A stretch of 64,000 nucleotides of DNA from Clostridia bacterium (GTDB lineage: Bacteria > Bacillota > Clostridia > Oscillospirales > Acutalibacteraceae). Position 1 is the stretch's first letter. Each line of letters opens with the position of its first letter. This document shows positions 53,791 to 63,163 of this stretch, in pieces. The DNA lies in assembly GCA_017631795.1 (NCBI GenBank), contig JAGBSO010000020.1, forward strand, positions 1-64,000, given 5' to 3'. The position numbers were made by a program, and so were the translations under genes. The notes under the pieces were generated by a model. The model worked only from the letters and a program-made list of their open reading frames with translations. It was not told where the DNA came from and did no database searches.

Positions 53791-55149
53791 TTACATCGGC
53801 ATTCCGGGGAAACCTCCGCCACCCATCATGCCCTGCATTCTTTTCATTTTTTTCTTGCTGCCTTTACCTGACATCTGCTTGAACATTTTCTGCATCTGTC
53901 TGTACTGAGAAAGCAGTCTGTTGACATCCTCAACCTGCATTCCGCAGCCTGCTGCAATTCTGCGTTTACGGGAAGGATTGATTATGTCGGGATTTGCTCT
54001 TTCTTTAGGTGTCATTGAATAAATGATTGAAGCTGTTTTGTCAAGCTGACGATCATCAATATCGGCATCCTTGATTTTTTTGCCGACACCGGGAATCATT
54101 GAAAGCAGGTCTTTCATTGAACCCATTTTCTTGACTTCCTGAAGCTGATCAAGCAAATCATTGAGATCAAATTTATTTTTACGAAGTTTTTCTTCAAGTT
54201 CAAGCGCTTTTTTCTCATCAAGTGTCTGTTCTGCTTTTTCGATAAGAGAAAGCACGTCACCCATGCCGAGAATTCTTGATGCCATTCTTTCAGGATGGAA
54301 AACATCGAGATCATCGAGTTTTTCACCGACACCGACAAACTTAATGGGTTTGCCTGTTATAGCTCTTGCTGAAAGTGCTGCACCGCCTCGTGTGTCACCG
54401 TCGAGCTTTGTAAGCACAAGACCGTCAATACCGAGTGCATCATTGAATGTAGAAGCAACATTTACTGCGTCCTGACCTGTCATTGAGTCAACTACAAGAA
54501 GTATTTCGTGCGGCTTAACTTCGGATTTTATGTTTTTAAGTTCCTGCATGAGCTGTTCATCAATATGAAGACGACCTGCTGTATCAAGGAAAACATAATC
54601 ATAACCTTTATCTTTAGCAAGTTTAAGAGCTTCTTTTGCAATAATTACGGGGTCTGTATTACCCATTTCAAAAACGGGAACATCAGCCTGTTCACCGACA
54701 ATCTGAAGCTGTTTTATAGCAGCAGGTCTGTAAACGTCACATGCAACAAGAAGCGGTCTGTGACCTTGCTTTTTAAGCATTTTTGTAATTTTTGCACTGT
54801 GGGTTGTTTTACCTGAACCCTGCAGACCACACATCATAACTACTGTTGGCGGATGTGCTGCATTTGCAAGTTTTGAATGAGTACCACCCATAAGAGCAGT
54901 AAGCTCTTCATTAACTATTTTAATAACCATCTGGGCGGGAGTGAGACTCTCCATAACCTTTGCGCCGATAGCTTTGTTTGTAACAGATGTTGTGAAATCC
55001 TTTGCAACTTTATAGCTTACGTCAGCTTCAAGTAAAGCAAGACGGACTTCTCGCATCGCCTCTTTAACATCACTTTCTGAAAGGCTGCCCTTACTTCTCA
55101 GCTTTTTAAACGCTGATTCAAGTCTGTCTGAAAGACCTTCAAATGCCAT
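53791..55149 (-). CDS. ffh: Signal recognition particle protein Ffh
   Basis: GTPase that binds signal sequences on ribosomes and, with SRP RNA and FtsY, targets proteins to the membrane. 452 aa: N domain (AFEGLSDRLESAFKKLRSKG), G domain with GLQGSGKTTHSAKI near 108, DTAGRLHIDEQLM, LTKLDGDTRGGAALS, then the Met-rich M domain (MQKMFKQMSGKGSKKKMKRM) that binds RNA and signal peptides. AAGGGGT precedes the ATG. It begins 19 bp after ylxM. Confidence 0.97.
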   Translation of the reverse strand: MAFEGLSDRLESAFKKLRSKGSLSESDVKEAMREVRLALLEADVSYKVAKDFTTSVTNKAIGAKVMESLTPAQMVIKIVNEELTALMGGTHSKLANAAHPPTVVMMCGLQGSGKTTHSAKITKMLKKQGHRPLLVACDVYRPAAIKQLQIVGEQADVPVFEMGNTDPVIIAKEALKLAKDKGYDYVFLDTAGRLHIDEQLMQELKNIKSEVKPHEILLVVDSMTGQDAVNVASTFNDALGIDGLVLTKLDGDTRGGAALSARAITGKPIKFVGVGEKLDDLDVFHPERMASRILGMGDVLSLIEKAEQTLDEKKALELEEKLRKNKFDLNDLLDQLQEVKKMGSMKDLLSMIPGVGKKIKDADIDDRQLDKTASIIYSMTPKERANPDIINPSRKRRIAAGCGMQVEDVNRLLSQYRQMQKMFKQMSGKGSKKKMKRMQGMMGGGGFPGMPM

Positions 55150-55168
55150 TTTAATACCCCTTAATTAT

Positions 55169-55540
55169 TCATATCTCGGGGTCTGCGAGGTCAGCACAAA
55201 GTGACTGAATTTCAACAGTAAGGTCGTTGATTTCCCTCGAAAGACCGCATTTAAGATTTTCTTCATTGATTCTGCCTGCTTTTGCGCTGATTTCAGAAAG
55301 ACCTGCTTTGAACTGTTCAAATCTTGCAACAAAGCCTACTCTTTCTTCCATCTCAACAAGCAAACTTTCAGCTCTCTTGATGGCATCTCTTACTCCCTGT
55401 CTAGTTATACCTGCATTTTCTGCAATTTCAGCAAGTGAAAGGTCATCATTATAATAAAAGCTTATGAAATCACGCTGTTTCTGTGTGAGCATTTCACCAT
55501 AGAAATCAAGAAGCATAATCATATCGAGATTTTTTGCCAT
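55169..55540 (-). CDS. ylxM: YlxM/p13-family DNA-binding protein
   Basis: Small helix-turn-helix protein thought to help the signal recognition particle pathway, in nearly all cases encoded directly before ffh as here. The 123-aa product contains LLDFYGEMLTQKQRDFISFY, LSLAEIAENAGITRQGVRDA (sigma-like HTH near 33-52) and a helical C terminus. ATG at 55540 follows GAGGTGA. A hairpin CTGTAAAG / CTTTACAG (55558-55581) lies immediately before the ribosome site. Confidence 0.9.
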   Translation of the reverse strand: MAKNLDMIMLLDFYGEMLTQKQRDFISFYYNDDLSLAEIAENAGITRQGVRDAIKRAESLLVEMEERVGFVARFEQFKAGLSEISAKAGRINEENLKCGLSREINDLTVEIQSLCADLADPEI

Positions 55541-55650
55541 CAATTTTCACCTCTAAGCTGTAAAGATTTTTTGCTTTACAGACGTGTATTATACAAGAAT
55601 ACCCGATGAATGTCAATAGCAAAATTGAACAAAATTGAATTTTTTTGAAA

Positions 55651-58029
55651 TTATTTTAATGTTGCAATGGTTACACCATTTTCACCTTCGCCAAATGTAC
55701 CAAGACGATAAGTTTTGACCTGCGGGTGCTTTTTCAGGTGCTGCTGCACTGCTGCTCGCAATACACCTGTGCCTTTACCATGTATTATAGTGAATTCGGA
55801 AAGTCCTGCCATTACCATACTGTCAATAAACAGATCAAGCGTCATTATACCTTCTTCCACAGTCATTCCGCGGAGATCACATCTTGTATCAGATGCTGCA
55901 TTCAGGCGGCTTTCTGTTTCACGACGGATTTTTGTTTCTTTTTTCTGTTCATTTTTCTTTTCAATAAGACGCAAGTCCGTAACCTTTACACGCATTTTCA
56001 TGCTTCCGGTCTGAATTTCGACATAACCTTTATTATCGGGACCGGCAAGTACTTTACCTTCACTGCCCATTCCTGCGATTCTGACATTGTCACCAACCTG
56101 CAACGGTCTTGATAATTCATATCCGTCATCAGTTCCGTCCATAACAGGATCGGCTGCTGCATCAACACCTGACAGACCTTTACGGAGTTTTGATCGCATT
56201 TCATTGAGCTTGTCCGGACTTTTTTGATTTTTGAGATCTTTTTTAAGTTTTTCGATCTCCATCATAAGTGCATTTGCTTCTCTGCGTGAATTTTCAACAA
56301 GACGCATTGCTTCGCTTTTTGCACGCTGAATTTCTTTTTCACGAAGTTTTTCGATTTCAGCAAGCCTGTCCTCAGCTTTTCTCTTAAGAGATTCACTTTC
56401 AAGTCTTAATTGTTCTGCAGTCTGTCTCTCCTTTTCCATTTCAATGCGTCGTTCTTCAAGAGTATCAACAACATCTTCAAAACGCACATTTTCAGAAGAT
56501 ACAAGCTCTTTTGCTCTTTCTATGACAGAAACTTCAATACCGAGTTTCTCTGAAATTGCAAAAGCATTTGATCGACCGGGAACACCGATTAGCAATCTGT
56601 ATGTCGGTCTGAGAGTATTGACATCAAATTCACAACTGCCGTTTTCCACACCCGGAGTATCAAGTGCATAAGCTTTGAGTTCGGCATAGTGTGTTGTTGC
56701 TGCAATTTTTGCACCCTGAAATTTGAGTCTTTCAAGAATTGCCATTGCAAGTGCTGCACCTTCAACCGGGTCTGTACCCGCACCGAGTTCATCAATAAGA
56801 ACAAGACTGTCTTCGTCTGCATCTTTCATTATATTAACAATGTTTACCATGTGTGATGAAAAAGTAGAAAGCGACTGTTCAATGCTCTGCTCATCACCGA
56901 TATCTGCAAACACCTTTTTATAAACACAGACTTTACTGCCGTCTGCAGTGGGAATCATAAGTCCGCACATCGCCATAAGTGTAAGAAGACCGACAGTCTT
57001 TATAGAAACCGTTTTACCGCCTGTATTCGGTCCTGTGATAACAAGTGTATCAAATGTTTCACCAAGCATAATATCAACAGGAACAACTTTTTTTGCATCA
57101 AGCAACGGATGTCTTGCTTTTTTCAGAATGGTAACTCCGTTGTCGTTCAATTCAGGCATGGACGCTTTCATTTTATATGCAAGCTGGGCCTTTGCAAAAA
57201 TCAGATTTATTTCAAGTGCAGCTTCATAACTGTATCTGATCTCATCCGCATATGTCCCTGTTTCCGCAGAAAGTTCAGTCAGAATACGTTCAATTTCATC
57301 CTGTTCTTTACCCTGAAGCACACGGATTTCATTATTGGCTTCAACTACTGCCATAGGCTCAACAAACACTGTTGCACCGCTTGATGATGTATCATGAACA
57401 AGACCTGCAACCTGACCTCTGAACTCTGCCTTTACAGGCACAACAAATCTGCCGTTACGCTGTGTGACAATTGCATCCTGAAGACATTTCTGATATGTCT
57501 GAGAACGGATGATTCCGTCAAGCTTTTCTCTGATTCTTGAAGCCTGCTGTTTCATTTTACGGCGGATATCAGCAAGTGCAGGAGATGCATTATCTGACAT
57601 TTCTTCTTCTGATGTTATAGATGATGTAATTTTCGATTCAAGATACTGATTTGGTCTGAGTGAGCCGAAATACATATCAATTGAATATGATGTTTCGTCT
57701 GACTGACGGCTTCTCCATTCATGAAGTGAGCGAAAAACACGAAGATTTTCCGCAATATCAAGAAGCTCACGCATAGTCAGCACACCGCCTGCATTTGATC
57801 TTGCGACAGAGTTATTGACATTCTTAATTGAACCAAAGGAAGGGCCGCCGAATTTAGCCAGGAGAATATATGCATCTTCTGTCTTTTTCAGTTCACCTTT
57901 TGCAATTGTTATATTTGTTTCAGGTCTGAGATTTAGCGCCATTTCTTTGCTGTCTGCAGCTGAAGCATATCCGGACAGCATTGAAAGTACTTTATCAAGC
58001 TCAAGCGCTCTGTGATGTCTGTTTTCCAT
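55651..58029 (-). CDS. mutS2: Endonuclease MutS2
   Basis: MutS-like ATPase with a C-terminal Smr nuclease domain; suppresses recombination and rescues collided ribosomes in Firmicutes. 792 aa: helical clamp and core, Walker A GPNTGGKTVSIKTVGLL near 335, ADIGDEQSIEQSLSTFSSHM, LVLIDELGAGTDPVEGAAL, a long coiled coil (about 510-620), a KOW-like segment (VGDNVRIAGMGSEGKV) and the Smr domain with DLRGMTVEEG and IIHGKGTGVLRAAV. Complete, usual length. It is downstream of galK on the same strand, with a weak hairpin between. Confidence 0.95.
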   Translation of the reverse strand: MENRHHRALELDKVLSMLSGYASAADSKEMALNLRPETNITIAKGELKKTEDAYILLAKFGGPSFGSIKNVNNSVARSNAGGVLTMRELLDIAENLRVFRSLHEWRSRQSDETSYSIDMYFGSLRPNQYLESKITSSITSEEEMSDNASPALADIRRKMKQQASRIREKLDGIIRSQTYQKCLQDAIVTQRNGRFVVPVKAEFRGQVAGLVHDTSSSGATVFVEPMAVVEANNEIRVLQGKEQDEIERILTELSAETGTYADEIRYSYEAALEINLIFAKAQLAYKMKASMPELNDNGVTILKKARHPLLDAKKVVPVDIMLGETFDTLVITGPNTGGKTVSIKTVGLLTLMAMCGLMIPTADGSKVCVYKKVFADIGDEQSIEQSLSTFSSHMVNIVNIMKDADEDSLVLIDELGAGTDPVEGAALAMAILERLKFQGAKIAATTHYAELKAYALDTPGVENGSCEFDVNTLRPTYRLLIGVPGRSNAFAISEKLGIEVSVIERAKELVSSENVRFEDVVDTLEERRIEMEKERQTAEQLRLESESLKRKAEDRLAEIEKLREKEIQRAKSEAMRLVENSRREANALMMEIEKLKKDLKNQKSPDKLNEMRSKLRKGLSGVDAAADPVMDGTDDGYELSRPLQVGDNVRIAGMGSEGKVLAGPDNKGYVEIQTGSMKMRVKVTDLRLIEKKNEQKKETKIRRETESRLNAASDTRCDLRGMTVEEGIMTLDLFIDSMVMAGLSEFTIIHGKGTGVLRAAVQQHLKKHPQVKTYRLGTFGEGENGVTIATLK

Positions 58030-58052
58030 AAAAAATCACCGATAGATAAAGA

Positions 58053-58082
58053 GAGTGCATCATTTAAAGATACACTCATTTT
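58053..58082. terminator. Hairpin between galK and mutS2
   Basis: Nine-pair stem GAGTGCATC / GATACACTC with one wobble pair and a seven-base loop. The plus-strand tail is ATTTTTA; the minus-strand tail (TCTTTATC) is weak, so galK termination is probably partial. Confidence 0.5.
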
Positions 58083-58091
58083 TAGTATTAA

Positions 58092-59375
58092 TTATTTAAT
58101 TTCTGTACCGCCGATGGGTCTGATATTAAGCACATAACATGCACCTTCACCGAAAATGCTTTCAAGTGTAGTCTTGTATGTGTCAAGAAGGTCATTAGGA
58201 ACGAATGCCTGGATTGTTCCAGCAAAGCCGCCGCCGTGAACTCGCCATGCACCTTTTCCTCTGAGTATATAATCACTTGCAGCAAGAGCAACTGAAACAG
58301 GCTGAGAAAGAGGCTGTTTTGCTGAGAAAACATTCTGATTATACATGTATGATGAGAATCCGCTTTCGGTAATGATTGCCTTGAACTGTTCAAAATCACC
58401 GTTTTCGAGTGCAGCAACAGCTTTTTCAACTCTGTTGTTTTCACCATAGAAATGAAGTCCTCTGAGAACACTTCTGTCTCCTGCTTTTTCTCTTACCAAA
58501 GCAAGATTTGCAGCGAATTCATCTTCTTCAACATCTCTGAGTGCTGAACCGCCGAAAACTGCAGCGCCTTTTTCCATTTCTGTTCTTATGAAACCGTATT
58601 CATCAGTAAGGTCTGCATGATTTGCTCTTGTATCTGTAATAACAAGTGAATGACCGCATGAAGCAAAGTCAAATGCAACGGGTTCAATAACGGGATTAGC
58701 ATTATCCTTGAAGTCAATCTTTACAAAGGAACCGACAGAACATGCCATCTGATCCATAAGACCGCAGGGTTTGTCGAAGAAAACATTTTCTGCATACTGA
58801 GCAATCTGAGCTACTTCAACAGCAGAAACTTTTCCGTCATTATACATATAATTGATAATTGTACCGATAAGAACTTCAAAAGCTGCTGATGATGAAAGAC
58901 CTGAGCCTGAAAGAACCTGTGTCATTGTTGCAGCATCAAAACCGCCTACATTGTATCCACGGTTCTTAAAACCTGCACATACACCTCTGATAAGACCTGC
59001 TGAATGACCGTATTCTTCTTCATGGGGTGTAAGGTCTGTAATATCGATCACATCTATTTTTTCATATTCCGCAGATTTGACACGGACAATCATTTCATCG
59101 TTTTTTGCAGCAGCTGCAACAGCATCAAGATTGATTGCTGCGGCCATAACCTTTCCTCTGTTATGATCAGTATGATTACCGCACACTTCAGTTCTGCCGG
59201 GTGCTGAGAAAAATCTGATTTCTCTTTCTTCATTATAATATTCACAGAAAAGATCAACTATTTTCTTATATCTTTCTTTCTGAGAAGCGACGGCATCATC
59301 AGTGAAATAAATTTTCTTCATCAGTTCATCATATTGAGATGATTCAATTTTTCTGACAGCGTTTTCTTTAGACAT
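58092..59375 (-). CDS. galK: Galactokinase
   Basis: Phosphorylates galactose with ATP in the Leloir pathway. The 427-aa product has the galactokinase signature FSAPGRTEVCGNHTDHNRGKV near 60-80, the GHMP loop LSGSGLSSSAAFEVLIG near 155-171, DKPCGLMDQMACSVG and a C-terminal HGGGFAGTIQAFV. Slightly longer than E. coli GalK due to its N terminus. No galT or galE is adjacent. An AAGGAGAG ribosome site precedes the ATG. A 12-bp palindrome lies upstream. Confidence 0.93.
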   Translation of the reverse strand: MSKENAVRKIESSQYDELMKKIYFTDDAVASQKERYKKIVDLFCEYYNEEREIRFFSAPGRTEVCGNHTDHNRGKVMAAAINLDAVAAAAKNDEMIVRVKSAEYEKIDVIDITDLTPHEEEYGHSAGLIRGVCAGFKNRGYNVGGFDAATMTQVLSGSGLSSSAAFEVLIGTIINYMYNDGKVSAVEVAQIAQYAENVFFDKPCGLMDQMACSVGSFVKIDFKDNANPVIEPVAFDFASCGHSLVITDTRANHADLTDEYGFIRTEMEKGAAVFGGSALRDVEEDEFAANLALVREKAGDRSVLRGLHFYGENNRVEKAVAALENGDFEQFKAIITESGFSSYMYNQNVFSAKQPLSQPVSVALAASDYILRGKGAWRVHGGGFAGTIQAFVPNDLLDTYKTTLESIFGEGACYVLNIRPIGGTEIK

Positions 59376-59413
59376 AATTATCTCTCCTTGACATCATTTA
59401 TAACATTTCAGAA

Positions 59414-59425
59414 CTCACATGTGAG
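59414..59425. promoter_or_regulatory. Palindrome CTCACATGTGAG upstream of galK
   Basis: Perfect 12-bp palindrome 39 bp before the galK start, in the galK / dehydrogenase divergent gap. Possible operator; no regulator identified. Confidence 0.35.
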
Positions 59426-59545
59426 CTGTAATCTTACTTTGTTTTTGTGGTATACAAATCATTTTAATTATTTTAGCAAAAAAAATGGAAAACTTCAAGA
59501 GTTTGTGATATAATATTTTTAAATATTGATAAAGGCGGTTTTTAT

Positions 59546-60502
59546 ATGAACATAGTTATGCTTGATGCATACACAACCAATCCCGGTGATCTCTCATGGG
59601 ATAACTTTGAAAAACTCGGAAATCTGACAATTTACGACAGAACGCCGGCAGATAAGATTATTGAACGAGCAAAAGATGCAGATATCATTATAACAAACAA
59701 AACTCCGATTACAAAGGAAATTATTGATTGTCTTCCGAATCTTAAATTTATTGCGCTTATGTCAACGGGATATAACATTGTTGACTATGTTTATCTGAAA
59801 GAAAAAGGAATACCCGTTTCGAACATTCCCTCATATTCAACAGATGCAGTTGCACAGCTTGTTATGTCTTTTATTCTTGAGCTGGCAATGAATGTCGGAA
59901 TGCACTCTGAATCTGTAAAGAACGGTGATTGGTCTGATTGTGCTGATTTCTGTTATTGGAAAGCACCGCTTACAGAACTTTCAGGAAAAACTCTCGGTAT
60001 TTTCGGGCTTGGGAAAATCGGAAGAGCTGTTGCAGAAAGAGCAAAAGCTTTCGGAATGAATATTGTCGCTTATACCCCCAGAATACATGATGATGAACCT
60101 GATTATATAAAAACTGTTTCATTGGATAAAATGCTGAAAGTTTCTGATATCATTTCCATGCATTGTCCTCTTACGCCTGAAACAGAAGGCGTTGTCAATA
60201 AAGATTTTATTTCAGAAATGAAAGACGGCGCTTATTTTATAAACACTTCCAGAGGAGCAGTCGTTGATGAACACGCTCTTGCAGAAGCGCTGAATTCAGG
60301 AAAACTGGGTGGCGCAGGTCTTGATGTGCTTTCAACCGAACCTCCGAAAAAAGACAATCCCCTTCTTGCAGCTAAAAATTGTTTTATCACACCTCATATA
60401 GCATGGGCTTCTTTTGAAACAAGAAAAAGACTTGTTTCAATTCTTTACAACAATATCCAAGCTTTTATTGATGGCAAACCACAAAATGTTATAAACAAGT
60501 AA
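59546..60502 (+). CDS. D-2-hydroxyacid dehydrogenase
   Basis: NAD(P)-dependent reductase of 2-keto acids. The 318-aa product has an N-terminal substrate domain (LDAYTTNPGDLSWDNFEKLG), the Rossmann motif LGIFGLGKIGRAVAERAKAF near 151-170, then FINTSRGAVVDEHAL with the catalytic Arg, and HIAWASFETRKRL with the catalytic His near 287. Closest in feel to glycerate dehydrogenase / hydroxypyruvate reductase, but the substrate is not certain. AAAGGCGG precedes the ATG. Apparently its own transcript, upstream of gapA. Confidence 0.85.
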   Translation: MNIVMLDAYTTNPGDLSWDNFEKLGNLTIYDRTPADKIIERAKDADIIITNKTPITKEIIDCLPNLKFIALMSTGYNIVDYVYLKEKGIPVSNIPSYSTDAVAQLVMSFILELAMNVGMHSESVKNGDWSDCADFCYWKAPLTELSGKTLGIFGLGKIGRAVAERAKAFGMNIVAYTPRIHDDEPDYIKTVSLDKMLKVSDIISMHCPLTPETEGVVNKDFISEMKDGAYFINTSRGAVVDEHALAEALNSGKLGGAGLDVLSTEPPKKDNPLLAAKNCFITPHIAWASFETRKRLVSILYNNIQAFIDGKPQNVINK

Positions 60503-60549
60503 TAGTAAAATTATTCTTTTTGTGTGAGTTTTACAAATATACAAAATTC

Positions 60550-60567
60550 AAGTTAAAATTTTAACAA
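60550..60567. promoter_or_regulatory. Rex-like operator before gapA
   Basis: AAGTTAAAATTTTAACAA, matching 12 of 14 defined positions of the clostridial Rex consensus TTGTTAA-N4-TTAACAA, including a perfect 14-bp palindrome core. It ends five bases before the -35 box. Rex senses NADH/NAD, and gap genes are known Rex targets in Clostridia. Confidence 0.5.
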
Positions 60568-60572
60568 AAGTC

Positions 60573-60601
60573 TTGAATATTTATTCAGTTTGAGTTAAAA
60601 T
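60573..60601 (+). promoter_or_regulatory. gapA promoter
   Basis: TTGAAT, 17-bp spacer, TAAAAT. A perfect palindrome ATGACTTAAGTCAT (60620-60633) lies in the leader between the predicted start and the ribosome site. Confidence 0.65.
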
Positions 60602-60654
60602 AATAGAGCAAAAAATACAATGACTTAAGTCATGTAAAATTGGAGGAAATTTAA

Positions 60655-61692
60655 ATGTCAGTTAAAGTTGCTATTAACGGTTTCGGCAGAATCGGCCGTC
60701 TTGCATTCCGTCAGATGTTCGGTGCAGAAGGTTACGATGTTGTTGCTATCAACGATCTTACAAAGCCCTCAATGCTCGCTCAGCTTCTCAAGTATGATAC
60801 AGCACAGGGTGGTTACTGCGGCAGAATCGGCGAAGGTCTTCACACAGTTGAAGCTGACGACGAAGCAGGTACAATCACAGTTGACGGCAAGACTCTTAAA
60901 ATCTATGCAAAAGCTAACGCTGCTGAACTCCCCTGGGGTGAACTCGGTGTAGATGTTGTTCTTGAATGTACAGGTTTCTACTGTTCAAAGGACAAGTCAC
61001 AGGCTCACATCGATGCAGGTGCTAAGAAAGTTGTTATTTCTGCTCCCGCAGGTAACGACCTCAAGACAATCGTTTTCAGCGTAAACGAAGATACACTTAC
61101 AGCTGATGATACAATCATCTCTGCTGCTTCTTGTACTACAAACTGCCTTGCTCCCATGGCAAAGGCTCTCAACGATTATGCTGCAATCCAGAGCGGTATC
61201 ATGGCTACAATCCATGCATACACAGGTGACCAGATGATCCTCGACGGTCCTCACAGAAAGGGCGACATGAGAAGAGCTAGAGCTGGTGCTGCTAACATCG
61301 TTCCCAACTCAACAGGTGCTGCTAAAGCTATCGGTCTTGTTATTCCCGAACTTAACGGCAAACTCATCGGTGCTGCACAGAGAGTTCCCGTTCCCACAGG
61401 TTCAACAACAATCCTTACAGCTGTTGTTAAGGGCGCAGATGTTACTAAGGAAAGCATCAACGCTGCTATGAAGGCTGCTGCTTCAGAAAGCTTCGGCTAC
61501 AACGAAGATGAAATCGTTTCTTCAGACGTTATCGGCATGAAGTACGGTTCACTCTTCGATGCAACTCAGACAATGGTTACTAAGGTTGCTGACGATCTCT
61601 ATCAGGTTCAGGTTGTTTCATGGTATGACAATGAAAACAGCTACACAAGCCAGATGGTTCGTACAATCAAATACTTTGCTGAACTCGCTTAA
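60655..61692 (+). CDS. gapA: Glyceraldehyde-3-phosphate dehydrogenase, type I
   Basis: Glycolytic enzyme that oxidises glyceraldehyde-3-phosphate with NAD and phosphate. The 345-aa product has [19 protein letters not shown], the catalytic [15 protein letters not shown] (Cys near 161) and [14 protein letters not shown]. Length is normal. Codon choice is strongly biased (CTT/CTC, GGT/GGC, AAG), as for a very highly expressed gene. TGGAGGAAA precedes the ATG. Own promoter and a strong terminator. Confidence 0.97.
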   Translation: MSVKVAINGFGRIGRLAFRQMFGAEGYDVVAINDLTKPSMLAQLLKYDTAQGGYCGRIGEGLHTVEADDEAGTITVDGKTLKIYAKANAAELPWGELGVDVVLECTGFYCSKDKSQAHIDAGAKKVVISAPAGNDLKTIVFSVNEDTLTADDTIISAASCTTNCLAPMAKALNDYAAIQSGIMATIHAYTGDQMILDGPHRKGDMRRARAGAANIVPNSTGAAKAIGLVIPELNGKLIGAAQRVPVPTGSTTILTAVVKGADVTKESINAAMKAAASESFGYNEDEIVSSDVIGMKYGSLFDATQTMVTKVADDLYQVQVVSWYDNENSYTSQMVRTIKYFAELA

Positions 61693-61708
61693 TTCAAGCA
61701 TTAAAATT

Positions 61709-61741
61709 ATCCCGTATGGAAACATACGGGATTTATTTTTT
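61709..61741 (+). terminator. Terminator after gapA
   Basis: Ten-pair stem ATCCCGTATG / CATACGGGAT with a GAAA tetraloop, then TTATTTTTT. Confidence 0.92.
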
Positions 61742-61756
61742 GTAAAACGCAACAAT

Positions 61757-61784
61757 TAAACCCCATACAAAAGTACGGGGTTTT
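61757..61784 (-). terminator. Hairpin after the PP2C-like gene
   Basis: Stem AAACCCCATAC / GTACGGGGTTT with one mismatch and an AAAA loop. Its minus-strand tail is weak in T, so termination is likely but unproven. Confidence 0.6.
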
Positions 61785-61794
61785 AATAAACTTA

Positions 61795-63078
61795 TTATGA
61801 TTCGTCACCGGCGGGTTCTTCCTGAGCAGGTTCATCTGCAGGAGGCTCTTCAACGGGAGGTTCCTCAACAGGAGGCTCTTCAACAGGAGGCTCTGTTGTT
61901 GTCACTGTTGTAGAAGCTGTTGTTGTTTCAGTCCTTCTTGTTGTTGTTTCAGGAGCCTGTGTTGTTGTTTCAGGAGCAGTTGTTGTATTATCAGCGGGAG
62001 TATCAACATCACCGCCGAAATCAGTATCCTCTACTTCCTGCATTCCGTTACTTCCGTTGAAATCATTATCACTTGTTACAGATTCATTGAGTATATTATC
62101 TCCGACAGAAACAGACGAGCCTTCTTTTAAAGGATCATCCGGACGTGTTGCAAGATAGAGAGCAGCTGTAACGGCAAGGATAATAACAAGAACTGCAATC
62201 GGAATAAAACCTAATATTTTTTTCTTTGCAGATGCCGGTCTCTTGCCCGTTGCGGGTTTTTCAGCATCGGTAACATAACCGTCAGTTTTTCTGAGTTCAT
62301 CTGTGTCTACAGGCGGTTCAGCGTCAAATCCGTCAGAAGAAATCAAAACGGCACCGTCATCAAGATCTTCATCAGGAACAACAAGCGGTGTTGCTGCATA
62401 TGTACGCTCAGAATCGCATTTGAGCTTCATTAATACAACAGAACAATCTTTACCTCTTGCACCTGTCGATAAAATCTTGAAGAAATCTTTTATCATTGAT
62501 TTGAGGTCAGCTTCAGAATCAAATGTATTGACAATTCCGTCATAATCAAGATCAGCTGCAGCTTCTTCACCTATAAGTGCAAAGATATCTCCGTCTGCAA
62601 TCACATCAACAAACTGAAAACCGCGTCCGTTTTCATCTTCAGAAAGAGCAATCTCAAAAAGTTCACCCTCTGAGAAACGAAGAAGATGACAGCCGCCAGT
62701 CTTTGCAGCAATAACACAATCGTCATAAGCACAGACAATTCCGGTTGAAAGTCTTCCGCCTTCAATACCGCAATTCTCAACAACAGATTGCATATCATCA
62801 AAATACTTGTTGATAACATTTTCTGCGTTATATTTATTAAAATTTATATCTTTGACATAGTCGTTGAATGCAGAAACAGCACCCGCTGCAAACCCCTTCT
62901 GATTACCTGATGCTATAACTGCAATATACGGAGGATTGACACTACCCGCAGCTTTGAATCCGTTATCTGCTTCCTGAGCAGAAATTACTTTACCATTCAA
63001 ATTGAGATTGTCGCCATTAAATCCTTTAGCAAGACGGCTTTTTGTTATAGCCACTGATTCAGCAAGTATAACTGCCAT
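61795..63078 (-). CDS. Membrane-anchored PP2C-like protein with degenerate catalytic motifs
   Basis: 427 aa in three parts. Residues 1-225 follow the PP2C phosphatase pattern, with lost motifs: the DGMGGH element reads ASGNQKG, the later SDG element IGEEAAAD, and the final DN element KDCSVVLMKL, so metal-binding Asp residues are missing. A basic stretch (KRPASAKKK) and one helix (about 286-307, IPIAVLVIILAVTAALYLA) follow, then an outside tail of TTT repeats and EPPVE repeats. This suggests an intracellular sensing pseudophosphatase tied to the wall or exterior. ATG at 63078 has AAGGTGA upstream. Function unknown. Confidence 0.65.
   Translation of the reverse strand: MAVILAESVAITKSRLAKGFNGDNLNLNGKVISAQEADNGFKAAGSVNPPYIAVIASGNQKGFAAGAVSAFNDYVKDINFNKYNAENVINKYFDDMQSVVENCGIEGGRLSTGIVCAYDDCVIAAKTGGCHLLRFSEGELFEIALSEDENGRGFQFVDVIADGDIFALIGEEAAADLDYDGIVNTFDSEADLKSMIKDFFKILSTGARGKDCSVVLMKLKCDSERTYAATPLVVPDEDLDDGAVLISSDGFDAEPPVDTDELRKTDGYVTDAEKPATGKRPASAKKKILGFIPIAVLVIILAVTAALYLATRPDDPLKEGSSVSVGDNILNESVTSDNDFNGSNGMQEVEDTDFGGDVDTPADNTTTAPETTTQAPETTTRRTETTTASTTVTTTEPPVEEPPVEEPPVEEPPADEPAQEEPAGDES
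61838..61896. repeat. 15-bp tandem repeat encoding EPPVE
   Basis: Three near-identical 15-bp units followed by a diverged fourth, in the 3' part of the PP2C-like gene. Such in-frame repeats can vary in number between strains, changing the tail length. Confidence 0.75.
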
Positions 63079-63163
63079 AATATTCACCTTCTCTTTTTAT
63101 CTAACCATGATATTTTATCATTTAATTCTTATGTAGTCAACAGATAATGTAATTTTTAATAAA

